The position numbers and the translations under genes were made by a program. 64,000 nucleotides of DNA from Psychrobacter sp. bablab_jr014 (lineage in GTDB: Bacteria > Pseudomonadota > Gammaproteobacteria > Pseudomonadales > Moraxellaceae), in the NCBI RefSeq assembly GCF_016464015.1, contig NZ_JACDXT010000012.1, positions 1 to 64,000 on the forward strand, in the 5' to 3' direction. Below are positions 48,306 to 57,576 of the stretch, piece after piece. Position 1 is the first letter of the stretch, and the number at the start of each line of letters is the position of its first letter. Below the pieces are notes generated by a model that searched no databases, was not told the origin of the DNA, and saw nothing but the letters and a program-made list of their open reading frames with translations.

Positions 48306-49604
48306 TTAGGCACGCGTTTCGCCATGACCGTAGACAATCCATTTTTGTGACGTTAAACCCTCAAGGCCAACAGGGCCACGCGCATGAATTTTATCGGTAG
48401 AGATACCAATCTCTGCACCCAAACCGTATTCAAAGCCGTCGGCAAAACGGCTAGAGGCGTTAATCATCACGCTGGCTGAATCCACCTCGCGGATAAACTG
48501 CTGCGACTTGCTGTAATTGTCGGTGATAATCACATCGGTATGCTGACTGCCATGCGTATTGATATGCTCAATCGCTGCGTCAATACCATCGACCACTTTC
48601 ACTGCCAAGATAGGCGCGAGATATTCGGTGTCCCAGTCTTCATCCGTTGCCGCAGACAGATGACCGTCTAGAGCCGCGACATCTGCTAAGATGCTTTGAG
48701 CGGTGTCATCCACGCGCAGCTGCATAGCATCATCGGCCTCAACAATCGCAGTGGCAATCTTTGGCAATAAGTCTTTGGCGATTGGCGCATCGATGAGTAG
48801 GGTTTCCATAGTATTACACGTGCCATAGCGATGCGTTTTGGCATTCACACTGACTTTGATGGCGATGTCAGCATCAGCGTCACGGTCAATAAAGGTGTGA
48901 CAGTTGCCGTCCAAGTGCTTAATCACAGGCACGCGCGCGTCATTGCTGATACGCTCAATCAGACCCTTGCCACCACGCGGGACAATCACGTCGACATAGT
49001 CAGTCATGGTAATCAGCTCGCCCACCGCGGCGCGATCGGTGGTCTGTAATACCTGTACGCTGTGCTCAGACAGACCTGCTTTTTTTAGACCTTGATAGAT
49101 ACATTTGGCAATGGCTTGATTGGACTCAAAAGCTTCTGAGCCGCCACGCAATATGATAGCGTTGCCTGACTTAAGCGCTAGTGACGCTGCCTCTAGCGTG
49201 ACGTTGGGGCGCGATTCATAAATCATGCCGACCACGCCAAGCGGCACGCGCATTTTGCCCAAATGAATGCCTGAGGGGCGATAGGTCATGTCGGTCACTT
49301 CGCCAATAGGGTCAGGTAGGGCGGCAACGTCTTTTAAACCTTGTAACATGCCATCAAAGCGCGCATCGGTCAGCTCAAGGCGATCGAGGAGGGCAGCGTC
49401 GAGGTCATTGTTGTGACCCTTATCCATGTCTTTTTTATTGGCGGTTAAGATGTCGTCTTTAGCGCTGACTAACGCGTCATGGATGGCGAGCAGCGCATCG
49501 TTTTTTTTGCCTGTGTTGGCAGCGGCTAGGATACGCGAGGCTTGGCGCGCTTGTTTGCCAACGGTCTGCATGTAGGTGGTAATATCAGTGGTGTCTTGAC
49601 TCAT
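48306..49604 (-). CDS. proA: Gamma-glutamyl phosphate reductase
   Basis: Second step of proline synthesis: glutamyl-5-phosphate to glutamate-5-semialdehyde with NADPH. 432 residues of the aldehyde dehydrogenase fold: [48 protein letters not shown], the catalytic Cys in [15 protein letters not shown] and [28 protein letters not shown]. proB is elsewhere. Confidence 0.97.
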   Translation of the reverse strand: MSQDTTDITTYMQTVGKQARQASRILAAANTGKKNDALLAIHDALVSAKDDILTANKKDMDKGHNNDLDAALLDRLELTDARFDGMLQGLKDVAALPDPIGEVTDMTYRPSGIHLGKMRVPLGVVGMIYESRPNVTLEAASLALKSGNAIILRGGSEAFESNQAIAKCIYQGLKKAGLSEHSVQVLQTTDRAAVGELITMTDYVDVIVPRGGKGLIERISNDARVPVIKHLDGNCHTFIDRDADADIAIKVSVNAKTHRYGTCNTMETLLIDAPIAKDLLPKIATAIVEADDAMQLRVDDTAQSILADVAALDGHLSAATDEDWDTEYLAPILAVKVVDGIDAAIEHINTHGSQHTDVIITDNYSKSQQFIREVDSASVMINASSRFADGFEYGLGAEIGISTDKIHARGPVGLEGLTSQKWIVYGHGETRA

Positions 49605-50146
49605 AAAACACAGTCCTTATGTTTGATTGGTTTATAAAGTGAAAATGAATAAGATAAAAAATTAAACAGTGAAAATAGTGCCAAAACAAGGCACAAACAA
49701 AAGGGCGAGAGTCCAATGCCGAACCATCACCCTTTTACGGCTATAGGCATCTGTGAATACCCATTTATGGCATTTATTGTCATACACGCGCCGTGTTATG
49801 CCTTTTAACATAGAGGATAGCCGTGTAATAGTAAAGGCGAACTTTGTGCCAAAGGGTGTCAGCATGTGTTTGAGTGGTGATGATAGGCTCAACTATTGAT
49901 AAGTAAGTCATAAAATATAAATGCATAACAAGTGTATAAAAAATGCACTTTATTTATCGTTAAGACTTCATTGTAGTATCGTGACAGCTTTACCTATACT
50001 GTGTATCCCAAGTTACGTATCTTGCACAGAGGGCACTTGAAGCATCAACAGAATCTAAGAGCAGACGCCGTATAGTAGAGGTCAAGACGCAGCGCTCAGC
50101 GCTTATTTACCATGCTAATTTATAACGATACTAATGAGGTAACACC
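49605..50146. other. Long intergenic region proA / small lipoprotein
   Basis: About 540 bases. A short hairpin GTGCC/GGCAC occurs near 49678-49693. A 76-codon open frame on the minus strand (49662-49892) has no ribosome site or recognisable product. No tRNA or structured RNA that I can support. Confidence 0.5.
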
Positions 50147-50497
50147 ATGACCACTATTCTAAAAAAAGCCATGCTTACGACGTTTGCCGCCTGTGCGTTG
50201 TTTTTAAGTGCTTGTAGCAATAACGCGGAAGAAACCACCGACGCGGCAGCAGACGCGCCTGTACAGCAGCCTGAAGACGATGTCAGTACCACCGATATGG
50301 CAGAAGCTCAAGGCAACGATACCGCGATGGCAACCGACAATACCGCAGTTGCGACCGCAGACGGTATGAACTCAACTGACGATATGAACAACATGGACAA
50401 TATGGATATGAGCAATGACGATGTTGCCGTAGCGACTGCTGATGATACCGCGGTGCTAGACGGTACAGAGTCAGAAGAGCATGTCTCAACGTACTAA
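50147..50497 (+). CDS. Small Asp/Met/Asn-rich lipoprotein of unknown function
   Basis: 116 residues: lipoprotein signal (TTFAACALFLSAC, lipobox L-S-A-C), then an entirely low-complexity acidic chain rich in Asp, Ala, Thr and Met (MNSTDDMNNMDNMDMSNDD). Probably disordered in the periplasm; acidic Met clusters hint at metal binding, but this is speculation. GAGG precedes the ATG and a good terminator follows, so it is very likely a real gene. Confidence 0.7.
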   Translation: MTTILKKAMLTTFAACALFLSACSNNAEETTDAAADAPVQQPEDDVSTTDMAEAQGNDTAMATDNTAVATADGMNSTDDMNNMDNMDMSNDDVAVATADDTAVLDGTESEEHVSTY

Positions 50498-50524
50498 AAT
50501 ATCCAATGCTTCTTACAACCCATT

Positions 50525-50560
50525 AAAAAAGGCAGACCCATCATGTGTCTGCCTTTTTTA
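50525..50560. terminator. Bidirectional terminator lipoprotein / merR-type gene
   Basis: AGGCAGAC/GTCTGCCT stem, A-run before and T-run after. Confidence 0.88.
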
Positions 50561-50617
50561 ATGTCTAATCTTTAGGATTCATATCCGTTATCAGTTATCT
50601 CCTTTTGGCAAGAGCCG

Positions 50618-50986
50618 TTAAGAGACACTGAGTTTTTCTTTATAAGTACACATGCCTTTTAATGCCTCGTCTATAGCTGCCTTCATGTTTAGCAGCTCAG
50701 CAATCTTTTTGTCAATTTGCTGGCTTTTTTCCACGAGCTTTTTGCCCATATTGGCTTGACTTAAATTATTGGCATAAAGTAATTGTGTCAATTCTTTAAT
50801 TTCACTTAGCGTAAATCCCAAGTTTTTGGCCAAAATAATCATATTGAGTTGTTCGACATTTTTATTGTCGTAGTCTCTATAGCCATTTGACAGCCGCGCT
50901 GGGGGCGATATCAGACCCTCTCGTTCATAAAAACGAATCGTATCTTTACTTAAGCCTACGGTATCAACCAATGCTTTGATGTTCAT
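50618..50986 (-). CDS. MerR family transcriptional regulator
   Basis: 122 residues: MerR winged helix at the N terminus (VDTVGLSKDTIRFYEREGLISPP, NGYRDYD), then a dimerisation coiled coil (about 75-112). It has only one Cys near the end, so it lacks the usual metal-binding Cys pair of CueR/ZntR; the signal is unknown. It is divergent from an alpha/beta hydrolase gene across an 85-base region with a MerR-type promoter, so it most likely controls that group. Confidence 0.9.
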   Translation of the reverse strand: MNIKALVDTVGLSKDTIRFYEREGLISPPARLSNGYRDYDNKNVEQLNMIILAKNLGFTLSEIKELTQLLYANNLSQANMGKKLVEKSQQIDKKIAELLNMKAAIDEALKGMCTYKEKLSVS

Positions 50987-51008
50987 AGTGGGGTCTCACA
51001 ATTAACGC

Positions 51009-51040
51009 TTGACTGTGGAGTAAGGTCTATAGTTTATAGT
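51009..51040 (+). promoter_or_regulatory. MerR-type promoter and operator
   Basis: -35 TTGACT (51009-51014) and -10 TATAGT (51035-51040) are 20 bp apart, longer than the usual 17 and characteristic of MerR-activated promoters. Inside is an imperfect dyad ACTnTnGA...TCnAnAGT (51012-51033), as expected for a MerR dimer. Confidence 0.65.
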
Positions 51041-51071
51041 AGTCCGCAACTGGCAACAAGGAGGTTGTGTG

Positions 51072-51962
51072 ATGGACTGTATGACAGACATTGAGGTATT
51101 GACAAAAGATAGTGTGACCTTGCGTGCGAGGCTATATCGTGCGCGCGATGCTCGTGGCGTCGTCATTATAAATCCAGGCACAGCGACCAAAACGTCGTAT
51201 TACCTGCCTTTTGCACGCTATCTTAATGCGTATGGGCTGCACGTGATGTTATGGAACTATAGAGGGTTTTGTGACTCTAAACTTGGGGACTTAAAGGGCT
51301 GTCAATACCGCTACTCAGACATAGGGCACTATGACATTCCCGCGGTCATAGACAGCGCAAAGCATCTGTTCCCTGATTTGCCGTTATATTGTGTCGGGCA
51401 CAGTACAGGCGGTCAACAAGTGGGGCTGGCATACAATGCAGAGACACTCGATGCATTGATTGCTGTGGCAGTGTCTGCAGGGTATTTTGATTATATGCCC
51501 GCACATTATCGACTTAAAGCCAATTTGTTTTTTCGGGTGTTTGCTCCTGTGAGTAGCAAGATTTTTCATTACGTTCCTGCCAAAAGTTTACATCTCATGG
51601 AGGATTTGCCATCGGGCTTTACAGAAGAGTGGGGCGCGTGGTGTAAAGAAAAGCAGCTCTTTTTTTCTGATAAGTTTTATGGCAAGACCATTTCCAAAGA
51701 CGCATATAAAGATTTTAATGTGCCAACGTTTGTGTTTACGGCGGATGATGATGAGATTTGTACCGAGCGCAATGTGCATAATTTTTGGTGCAATGTGACA
51801 GCCAGCCAGCCCATCACTTTCAAGCGCTACCAAACGCAAGGCAGCACAAAGCCTGCGATTGGTCACTTTGGCTATTTTAGAACCAAGAACCGTTATATTT
51901 GGAAAGACATTTTAGAGGCGATTGATAAGGTACATTATGGTAAGGCAAGACACTTTGAATAA
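51072..51962 (+). CDS. Alpha/beta hydrolase (COG4757-like)
   Basis: 296 residues of the alpha/beta hydrolase fold. VVIINPGTATKTSYYLPFARYL begins the core, the nucleophile Ser is in YCVGHSTGGQQVGLAY, and the His is in IGHFGYFRTKNRYIWKDI. No signal peptide, so cytoplasmic. Substrate unknown; the context with a thioesterase and a desaturase suggests lipid or ester chemistry. ATG 51072 has a near-perfect AAGGAGG upstream. The next gene overlaps its 3' end. Confidence 0.85.
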   Translation: MDCMTDIEVLTKDSVTLRARLYRARDARGVVIINPGTATKTSYYLPFARYLNAYGLHVMLWNYRGFCDSKLGDLKGCQYRYSDIGHYDIPAVIDSAKHLFPDLPLYCVGHSTGGQQVGLAYNAETLDALIAVAVSAGYFDYMPAHYRLKANLFFRVFAPVSSKIFHYVPAKSLHLMEDLPSGFTEEWGAWCKEKQLFFSDKFYGKTISKDAYKDFNVPTFVFTADDDEICTERNVHNFWCNVTASQPITFKRYQTQGSTKPAIGHFGYFRTKNRYIWKDILEAIDKVHYGKARHFE

Positions 51963-52338
51963 ACGGCTCATCGCAATTGTAGTGCTCAATATTTTTTCGA
52001 GCATTCTTCATTATGTACATAATGTGATGTATTTTTCGCACTATCCTGAGCCTGATTGGTTGTCGCCGCAGCTGGTTGATTATTTTTGGTTTTTTATGAC
52101 CCCTATCGGTATTTATGGTTTGGTATTGGCACTAAAAACCAAAAGAGCCAAAGGCGGTTGGTGGCTGTATGCGTATGCTGCGATGGGGCTGCTCTCTTTA
52201 TTGCATTACAACATCGAGACCGACAATGTCATGACTGTGACCATGCACAGCTTTATATGGTTTCAAGCCATTGCCGCGTTGATGCTGATTGTGTATGTAC
52301 AGCGATATTTCAAAAAACAGGCCACACGTAGCACCTAA
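51937..52338 (+). CDS. Small four-helix membrane protein, unknown
   Basis: 133 residues with four hydrophobic segments: LIAIVVLNIFSSILHYV, YFWFFMTPIGIYGLVLAL, WLYAYAAMGLLSLLHY and FIWFQAIAALMLIVYV. I do not recognise the family. Its ATG lies inside the end of the hydrolase gene (26-base overlap) with AAGG upstream, so the two are co-translated. Confidence 0.8.
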   Translation: MVRQDTLNKRLIAIVVLNIFSSILHYVHNVMYFSHYPEPDWLSPQLVDYFWFFMTPIGIYGLVLALKTKRAKGGWWLYAYAAMGLLSLLHYNIETDNVMTVTMHSFIWFQAIAALMLIVYVQRYFKKQATRST

Positions 52339-52355
52339 CAGTAAGGGAGATAACC

Positions 52356-52880
52356 ATGACGACAGATGACACGATAGCCCTATGGGAAGCAGAGGAAGCG
52401 CGTATTAAAGCAAATCTTGGTGAGGCAGGCGTGGTGTCGCTGTCTGAGGCGACCACGCGCAGCGGTATGGAGATATTTGCCGCGATGTTCTCAGGTGAGC
52501 TGCCTCATCCGCCTATCGGGGTGACGCTTGACTGTACGCCCATTCATATGGAGGTAGGCTTAGCCGTCTTTCAGGGACGTCCGCACCTGCATCATTATAA
52601 CCCCTTAGGCACTGTACACGGCGGCTGGTTTTGCACGCTGTTAGATTCTGCGGTCGGCTGTGCGGTACATACCATGCTACCAGCAGGTAAGACCTATACC
52701 ACATTAGAAATTAAAGTGAATATCGTCCGTGCATTAACTGTCGCGACGCCTTTGGTGCGCGCTGAGGGCAGGGTCATACATTCAGGTCGCAGAACAGCGA
52801 CCGCAGAAGGCAAAATTGTGGGGCCTGATGGGAAATTGTATGCGCATGCAACCACGACATGCATTATTTTAGATGTGTGA
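52356..52880 (+). CDS. PaaI-type hotdog thioesterase
   Basis: 174 residues of the hotdog fold, with GTVHGGWFCTLLDSAVGCAVHTML (active-site loop and long helix) and YTTLEIKVNIVRALT. PaaI-family enzymes hydrolyse acyl-CoA thioesters; the acyl group is not known here. GGAG before the ATG, 17 bases after the membrane protein gene, places it in the same operon. Confidence 0.88.
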   Translation: MTTDDTIALWEAEEARIKANLGEAGVVSLSEATTRSGMEIFAAMFSGELPHPPIGVTLDCTPIHMEVGLAVFQGRPHLHHYNPLGTVHGGWFCTLLDSAVGCAVHTMLPAGKTYTTLEIKVNIVRALTVATPLVRAEGRVIHSGRRTATAEGKIVGPDGKLYAHATTTCIILDV

Positions 52881-52976
52881 TGGCAGGCGTTAGCGCGTCT
52901 AGGGCGTGTCATTAATGTTTGTATCGAAAATTCGGCCTAATCAATAGGCGCTAAGAACAATAGGATAGTGTTTGCT

Positions 52977-54209
52977 ATGCATAAAAAATCTGCTAACAGT
53001 CAGTCTGTAGGTGTGGATACTGATATGGACAGTGCAGAGCGTGAGTTTCAAAACGCCGCCATCAACTGGATACCTGCAGCGGTTTTATTGACCACACCGC
53101 TTGCGGCAATAGTCATTACGCCTTGGTACTTGATGACGCATCATGTCAGCATGTCTGTGTGGGTCATGTTCATCGCCTTTATGATTTGGACAGGGATGAG
53201 CATTACCGCAGGCTATCATCGCCTGCTGTCACACCGTGCTTATCAGGCGCATCCATTGGTCAGAAACTTTTTGTTGCTTGGTGCGACGTTTGCGGTACAG
53301 GGCTCTGCGTTTGACTGGGCATCGAGCCACCGTGATCACCACCGATATATTGATGACCCCTTAAAAGATCCCTATTCTGTAAAGCGGGGCTTCTTTTTTA
53401 GTCATATTGGTTGGATGCTGCGCAACTATCCCAGTCGTACTCAAGATTTTAAAAACATTCCTGACTTAAAAAGAGATAAGTTATTACAGATTCAGCATAA
53501 GTACTATGGCCTATGGGTTTTGGTTACTAATGTGGGTTTGGTTGCGGCACTAGGCTGGCTGTTGGGTGATGTTTGGGGGACACTGGTCTTGGTCGGTCTA
53601 CTACGGTTTGTACTGACCCATCACTTTACTTTCTTTATCAATTCTTTGTGTCATATGTTCGGCGCGCAGCCATATACCGACACCAATAGCGGACGGGACA
53701 ATGGCTTTTTGGCTGTCTTTACTTGGGGTGAGGGTTATCATAACTACCATCATTTTTTTCAATATGACTACCGCAATGGGGTCAAATGGTGGCAGTATGA
53801 CCCAACCAAATGGCTGATTGCCACTTTAGCCGTAGTCGGACTGACCAGTAATTTGCGCAAAGTAGATGACGCTAGCATCAGGCATGCCGAGGTCAGTATG
53901 CAGTTTAAACAGGCGCAACAAAAGATTGACCTGCTGGCACGCCATAAGTTTCATTTTTCTCAAACTGTGGAGAACGTGCAAGCACGAGTTCAGGCCGAAT
54001 ATGCCGCATTTACGCAAACAGTAGAAGAATGGCAGGCTTTGAAAATGAAAACGGTTGAGCTAAAAAAGGACGCCTTGGTCGATTGCTTGCATGAGGTGGA
54101 TAAAAAGCTAAAAGCAGAATATACCAAAATTGAGCGTAAAATTATCGCCCATGAGCATAACTTAAAAACGGTCATGCGCGCTATACGGTCTAAGCCGCAA
54201 CGCCTATAA
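52977..54209 (+). CDS. Acyl-CoA/fatty acid desaturase with C-terminal coiled-coil extension
   Basis: Membrane di-iron desaturase introducing a double bond into acyl chains, 410 residues. The three His boxes are GYHRLLSHR, SSHRDHHRYID and EGYHNYHHFFQYDYRNG, with membrane helices between (VLLTTPLAAIVITPWYLM, WVLVTNVGLVAALGWLLG). After about residue 300 comes a ~110-residue charged, heptad-like helical tail (VSMQFKQAQQKIDLL to HNLKTVMRAI). ATG 52977 has AGGAT upstream. It lies 96 bases behind the thioesterase and may share its promoter; its own is possible. Confidence 0.92.
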   Translation: MHKKSANSQSVGVDTDMDSAEREFQNAAINWIPAAVLLTTPLAAIVITPWYLMTHHVSMSVWVMFIAFMIWTGMSITAGYHRLLSHRAYQAHPLVRNFLLLGATFAVQGSAFDWASSHRDHHRYIDDPLKDPYSVKRGFFFSHIGWMLRNYPSRTQDFKNIPDLKRDKLLQIQHKYYGLWVLVTNVGLVAALGWLLGDVWGTLVLVGLLRFVLTHHFTFFINSLCHMFGAQPYTDTNSGRDNGFLAVFTWGEGYHNYHHFFQYDYRNGVKWWQYDPTKWLIATLAVVGLTSNLRKVDDASIRHAEVSMQFKQAQQKIDLLARHKFHFSQTVENVQARVQAEYAAFTQTVEEWQALKMKTVELKKDALVDCLHEVDKKLKAEYTKIERKIIAHEHNLKTVMRAIRSKPQRL

Positions 54210-54244
54210 ACGCGAAAAAATAACCAAAACTGTTTTGTTAACGT

Positions 54245-54279
54245 AAGGCTTGGCAGTCATAGCTGAGCCTTTTTTTTGT
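54245..54279 (+). terminator. Terminator of the desaturase operon
   Basis: AAGGCT/AGCCTT stem followed by TTTTTTTT. Confidence 0.8.
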
Positions 54280-54418
54280 CAAGTCACTGATTGTACAGGC
54301 AGAATAGTTGCCTTTTTACGGTGTTTTGAGCGACAATGTGCCTAAGCTGAGCTGCACGTGACCCTAAGCGCTGCTGTATCCGCTTCTTTTTTTATATTAA
54401 TTGGAAATCTGCACAACC

Positions 54419-55210
54419 ATGCCTGAGACTGCCTCAAACTCGACCCATCCGATTGCCTTAGACTTGCAAGACATTCATAAAAGCTACGGCTCATTGGCGG
54501 TACTCAAAGGGGTATCGCTCACCGCGCATGATGGCGACGTCATCTCTATTCTCGGCTCGTCAGGCTCAGGCAAGTCAACCTTGCTGCGCTGCATTAACCT
54601 ACTAGAGAAGCCGACCCAAGGCAATATCGTCATTGGTAATGAAACGCTCAAGCTAAAGGCGAACAAGTCGGGTGAGCTGCAAGCGGTCAGCAATCAGCAG
54701 CTAGAGCGTCTGCGCGCGCGCGTGGGTTTTGTGTTCCAAAACTTTAACCTATGGCCGCACAAGACTATTTTGCAAAACATCATCGAAGGGCCGACCCAAG
54801 TCCTTAAGATTAAAAAAGATCAAGCCATCAGTGATGCCGAAAAGCTGCTCGATAAGGTAGGGCTACTCGATAAAAAAGACGCCTATCCTGCCAATTTGTC
54901 AGGGGGGCAGCGTCAGCGTGTGGCGATTGCGCGCGCGCTTGCCATGCAGCCGCGTGTCTTATTGTTCGATGAGCCAACCTCCGCACTTGACCCTGAGCTG
55001 GTTAATGAAGTGCTCGCTGTGATGCGTGAGTTGGCTGAAGAAGGGCGCACCATGCTGATTGTCACGCACGAAATGCGTTTTGCCCGCGAAGTGTCTAACA
55101 AGGTGGTATTTTTGCACCAAGGCGTCATCGAAGAGATGGGCACGCCTGAGCAAGTCTTTGACAACCCCACATCCCAACGCGTTAAAGATTTTATGGCCTC
55201 ACATCATTAA
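54419..55210 (+). CDS. Polar amino acid ABC transporter ATP-binding protein
   Basis: 263 residues, HisP/GlnQ/ArtP type ATPase that powers import. Walker [23 protein letters not shown]-loop [16 protein letters not shown], signature [18 protein letters not shown], Walker [14 protein letters not shown] and the His switch [11 protein letters not shown]. First gene of the ABC cluster, followed by two binding proteins and two permeases. ATG 54419 preferred to a TTG at 54401. Confidence 0.95.
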   Translation: MPETASNSTHPIALDLQDIHKSYGSLAVLKGVSLTAHDGDVISILGSSGSGKSTLLRCINLLEKPTQGNIVIGNETLKLKANKSGELQAVSNQQLERLRARVGFVFQNFNLWPHKTILQNIIEGPTQVLKIKKDQAISDAEKLLDKVGLLDKKDAYPANLSGGQRQRVAIARALAMQPRVLLFDEPTSALDPELVNEVLAVMRELAEEGRTMLIVTHEMRFAREVSNKVVFLHQGVIEEMGTPEQVFDNPTSQRVKDFMASHH

Positions 55211-55223
55211 TTCCGTCACACCT

Positions 55224-55260
55224 TGTCTGTACAGGTATACCGCGTGTAGTTGTACAGACA
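55224..55260. promoter_or_regulatory. 10-bp inverted repeat between ATPase and binding-protein genes
   Basis: Perfect arms TGTCTGTACA (55224-55233) and TGTACAGACA (55251-55260) with a 17-base loop, lying 14 bases after the ATPase stop. There is no T-run, so it may be an mRNA-stabilising or processing hairpin, or an operator. Confidence 0.55.
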
Positions 55261-55507
55261 CACCGTCCGATTACCTTACAGCCAATCATTAGCCTATCTA
55301 CAAAATCTTTTTATTTTTTGCCTTGTTCGTAGCGTAAAATTATTACGCCATGATGTCAGCGGGTACGCAAAGCGTTTGTTTTTGATAAATGACTCAGGTA
55401 TTATCAAAATTTTATCGCCCATCAATTACTTATTGCTAGTATCAGTGCGTGTTGGTATGGAAGCCCATACGCCGATTGATGTTTGCCTATCTAAGACTAA
55501 GGAACAT

Positions 55508-56299
55508 ATGATGCCTGAGACTCGCCTATTGTGGTCGTCATTAACCCTCTCGGCTGCCCTTGCCCTAAGTGCTTGTAGCGCCTCTGATAACACCGATACT
55601 GCCACTGACGCTGGCACCGAAGCCACAGGCAAGACGATTCGTATCGCTACTGAAGGCGCATACCCTCCATTTAACACCACCAATGCCGATGGCACGCTAA
55701 GCGGCTTTGACATTGATGTGGCCAACGCTTTATGTGACCAAATGCAGGCCAAGTGTGACATCGTCGCTCAAGATTGGGACGGTATCATTCCAGGGCTCTT
55801 AGCGCAAAAGTACGATGCGGTGGTTGCGGGGATGTCTATCACCCCTGAGCGCCAAGAAAAGGTCGATTTTACTGAGCCGTACTTTGCCAATACGATGGTA
55901 TGGTTGACCGATACCAACAGCAACTTTGACCCCAATGCCATCAGCAATCTAACTCTAGGCGGACAGCGCTCAACCACGCCTGGCGCCTATCTACAAGACA
56001 ATTATGATGGCAAAAACGGCAATACCGTGCGTCTGTATGACAACTATGACAATGCCTATTTGGATTTAAAGTCAGGCCGTAGCGATGCCGTACTGGCAGA
56101 AAAAGTCTCTGCCAAAGCATGGCTAAAAGACAACCCTGAAGGCTTTGGTATCGTTGGCGATGAAATTGACAATGATGACAATATTGCTATCGCGGTGCGT
56201 AAAGGTGACCCACTCAAAGACGAGTTGAACAAGGCCATGAGCGAAATCCGCAGCAATGGTACGCTTGAGCGTCTAGAAAAGGCCAATTTTGATCAATAG
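55508..56299 (+). CDS. Polar amino acid ABC transporter substrate-binding lipoprotein (first)
   Basis: 263 residues, ArtJ/HisJ type. Lipoprotein signal LSAALALSAC, then IRIATEGAYPPFNTTNADGTLSGFD, DIVAQDWDGIIPGLLAQKYDAVVAGMSITPERQEKVDFTEPYF and VRLYDNYDNAYLDLKSGRSDAV. The most likely ligand class is basic amino acids, but it is not certain. ATG 55508 with AAGGA upstream. The next gene is a paralog. Confidence 0.92.
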   Translation: MMPETRLLWSSLTLSAALALSACSASDNTDTATDAGTEATGKTIRIATEGAYPPFNTTNADGTLSGFDIDVANALCDQMQAKCDIVAQDWDGIIPGLLAQKYDAVVAGMSITPERQEKVDFTEPYFANTMVWLTDTNSNFDPNAISNLTLGGQRSTTPGAYLQDNYDGKNGNTVRLYDNYDNAYLDLKSGRSDAVLAEKVSAKAWLKDNPEGFGIVGDEIDNDDNIAIAVRKGDPLKDELNKAMSEIRSNGTLERLEKANFDQ

Positions 56300-56359
56300 G
56301 GTGCCAATCATAGGCTACCCTCTAGTGCTTGATTTTCAACTCATATAGGAATGACCGTT

Positions 56360-57244
56360 ATGTCACTATCAACCTCTTCTAAAGTTTTATGGCTTGCGCC
56401 GCTAAGCGCTGCCATGCTTATGCTTGCTGCCTGTAGTGGCGGCGGCGATAGCACAGACGCCAGCGCAGACAACGCAAGCGGCGAGACGCAAGGCACGCTC
56501 AGAATCGCAACCGAATCGAGCTATAAGCCTTTTAGTTATACCGATGCCAATGGCAAAGTAGTGGGTTATGAGATTGAGCTGATAGACGCACTATGCGCCG
56601 AAATGAAAGTCACTTGTGATATCAGCTCGCAAGACTGGGATGGTCTGATTCCAGGTCTAAACGCGCAAAAATTTGATGCGGCGATTGCAGGTATGTCTAT
56701 CACCCCTGAGCGTCAAGAGGTGGTGGATTTTAGTGACCCGTATTATTACAGCGGCATTGTGCTTATCGGTAAAAAAGGCGATGACATCACGGTCAATGAC
56801 CTAAAAGGGCAGCCAGTTGGTGCGCAGCGTGCGACCGTCGCATCGCAGTACCTACAAGATGAACACAAAGATGCCAGCATCAAACTGTACGATACCCAAG
56901 ACAATGCTTATCTGGATTTGACCTCAGGGCGTACGCGCGCCATGATGTCTGACCAAGTGACTGCCGTTAATTGGCTGACGACTGATGCAGGTCAAAACTA
57001 CGAAATCAAAGGTGATGAAATCAGCACCAATGATGATGCGATGGGCATTGCCTTTCGTAAAGGTGACCCTTTGGTGGCTAAGTTTAATACGGCACTTGCT
57101 GCCATTAAAGACAATGGCACGTATGACCAAATTACCAGCAGCTATTTTGGTACCAAGTCAACCGCCGCCGCACAGCCAGCTGCATCTACTGAAGCTGTCG
57201 CGACAGATACGCCAGCTGCCGCCGATACGACAGCAACGCAGTAA
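56360..57244 (+). CDS. Polar amino acid ABC transporter substrate-binding lipoprotein (second)
   Basis: 294 residues, paralog of the preceding protein. Lipobox in MLMLAACSGGG; LRIATESSYKPFSYTDANGKVVGYEIE and DISSQDWDGLIPGLNAQKFDAAIAGMSITPERQEVVDF. An unusual Ala/Thr/Pro-rich tail of about 28 residues follows the domain. Two binding proteins for one transporter suggest two ligands. ATG 56360 fits TAGGA spacing better than ATG 56351. A terminator follows. Confidence 0.92.
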   Translation: MSLSTSSKVLWLAPLSAAMLMLAACSGGGDSTDASADNASGETQGTLRIATESSYKPFSYTDANGKVVGYEIELIDALCAEMKVTCDISSQDWDGLIPGLNAQKFDAAIAGMSITPERQEVVDFSDPYYYSGIVLIGKKGDDITVNDLKGQPVGAQRATVASQYLQDEHKDASIKLYDTQDNAYLDLTSGRTRAMMSDQVTAVNWLTTDAGQNYEIKGDEISTNDDAMGIAFRKGDPLVAKFNTALAAIKDNGTYDQITSSYFGTKSTAAAQPAASTEAVATDTPAAADTTATQ

Positions 57245-57267
57245 GCGTGATGCGTATCTAACGAGAG

Positions 57268-57302
57268 AGGACATGACCATGATGGTGATGTCCTTTTTTT
57301 GT
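57268..57302 (+). terminator. Terminator after the second binding protein
   Basis: AGGACAT/ATGTCCT stem with inner ACCAT/ATGGT pairing, followed by TTTTTTT. Confidence 0.9.
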
Positions 57303-57383
57303 GGTTAGGCCTGACGTCTCTTGCTAAATCAATGATAGCTAAGCTATTTTAGGACGCCATGCTCTCTATAAAAAAAGCATTCT

Positions 57384-57417
57384 CCGACGCTTTAGTCAGG
57401 GGAAAGCGCGGTTTTTA
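57384..57417 (+). terminator. Second hairpin plus T-run upstream of the permeases
   Basis: CCG(A)CGCTTT pairs with AAAGCGCGG, then TTTTT. It lies in the 332-base gap before the permease genes; it could be a second terminator or a leader attenuator of the permease transcript. Confidence 0.55.
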
Positions 57418-57576
57418 TTGTTGCGTCATAACATTGCAAGTAGGGGATATGCTAAAATCACGCGTTATTTTACGACGGCCTTATTCCGTCAATGACTGAT
57501 TATTGCAGTCATGCACACGGATGCGTAGGCTAGTACCTTTTTTAACAGCTTATATAAAGAGACTGAGTGGACAACT

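Noticed and set aside
49662..49892. 76-codon open frame in the proA upstream region
   Set aside because: No ribosome site, no recognisable product and biased residues; left as non-coding.
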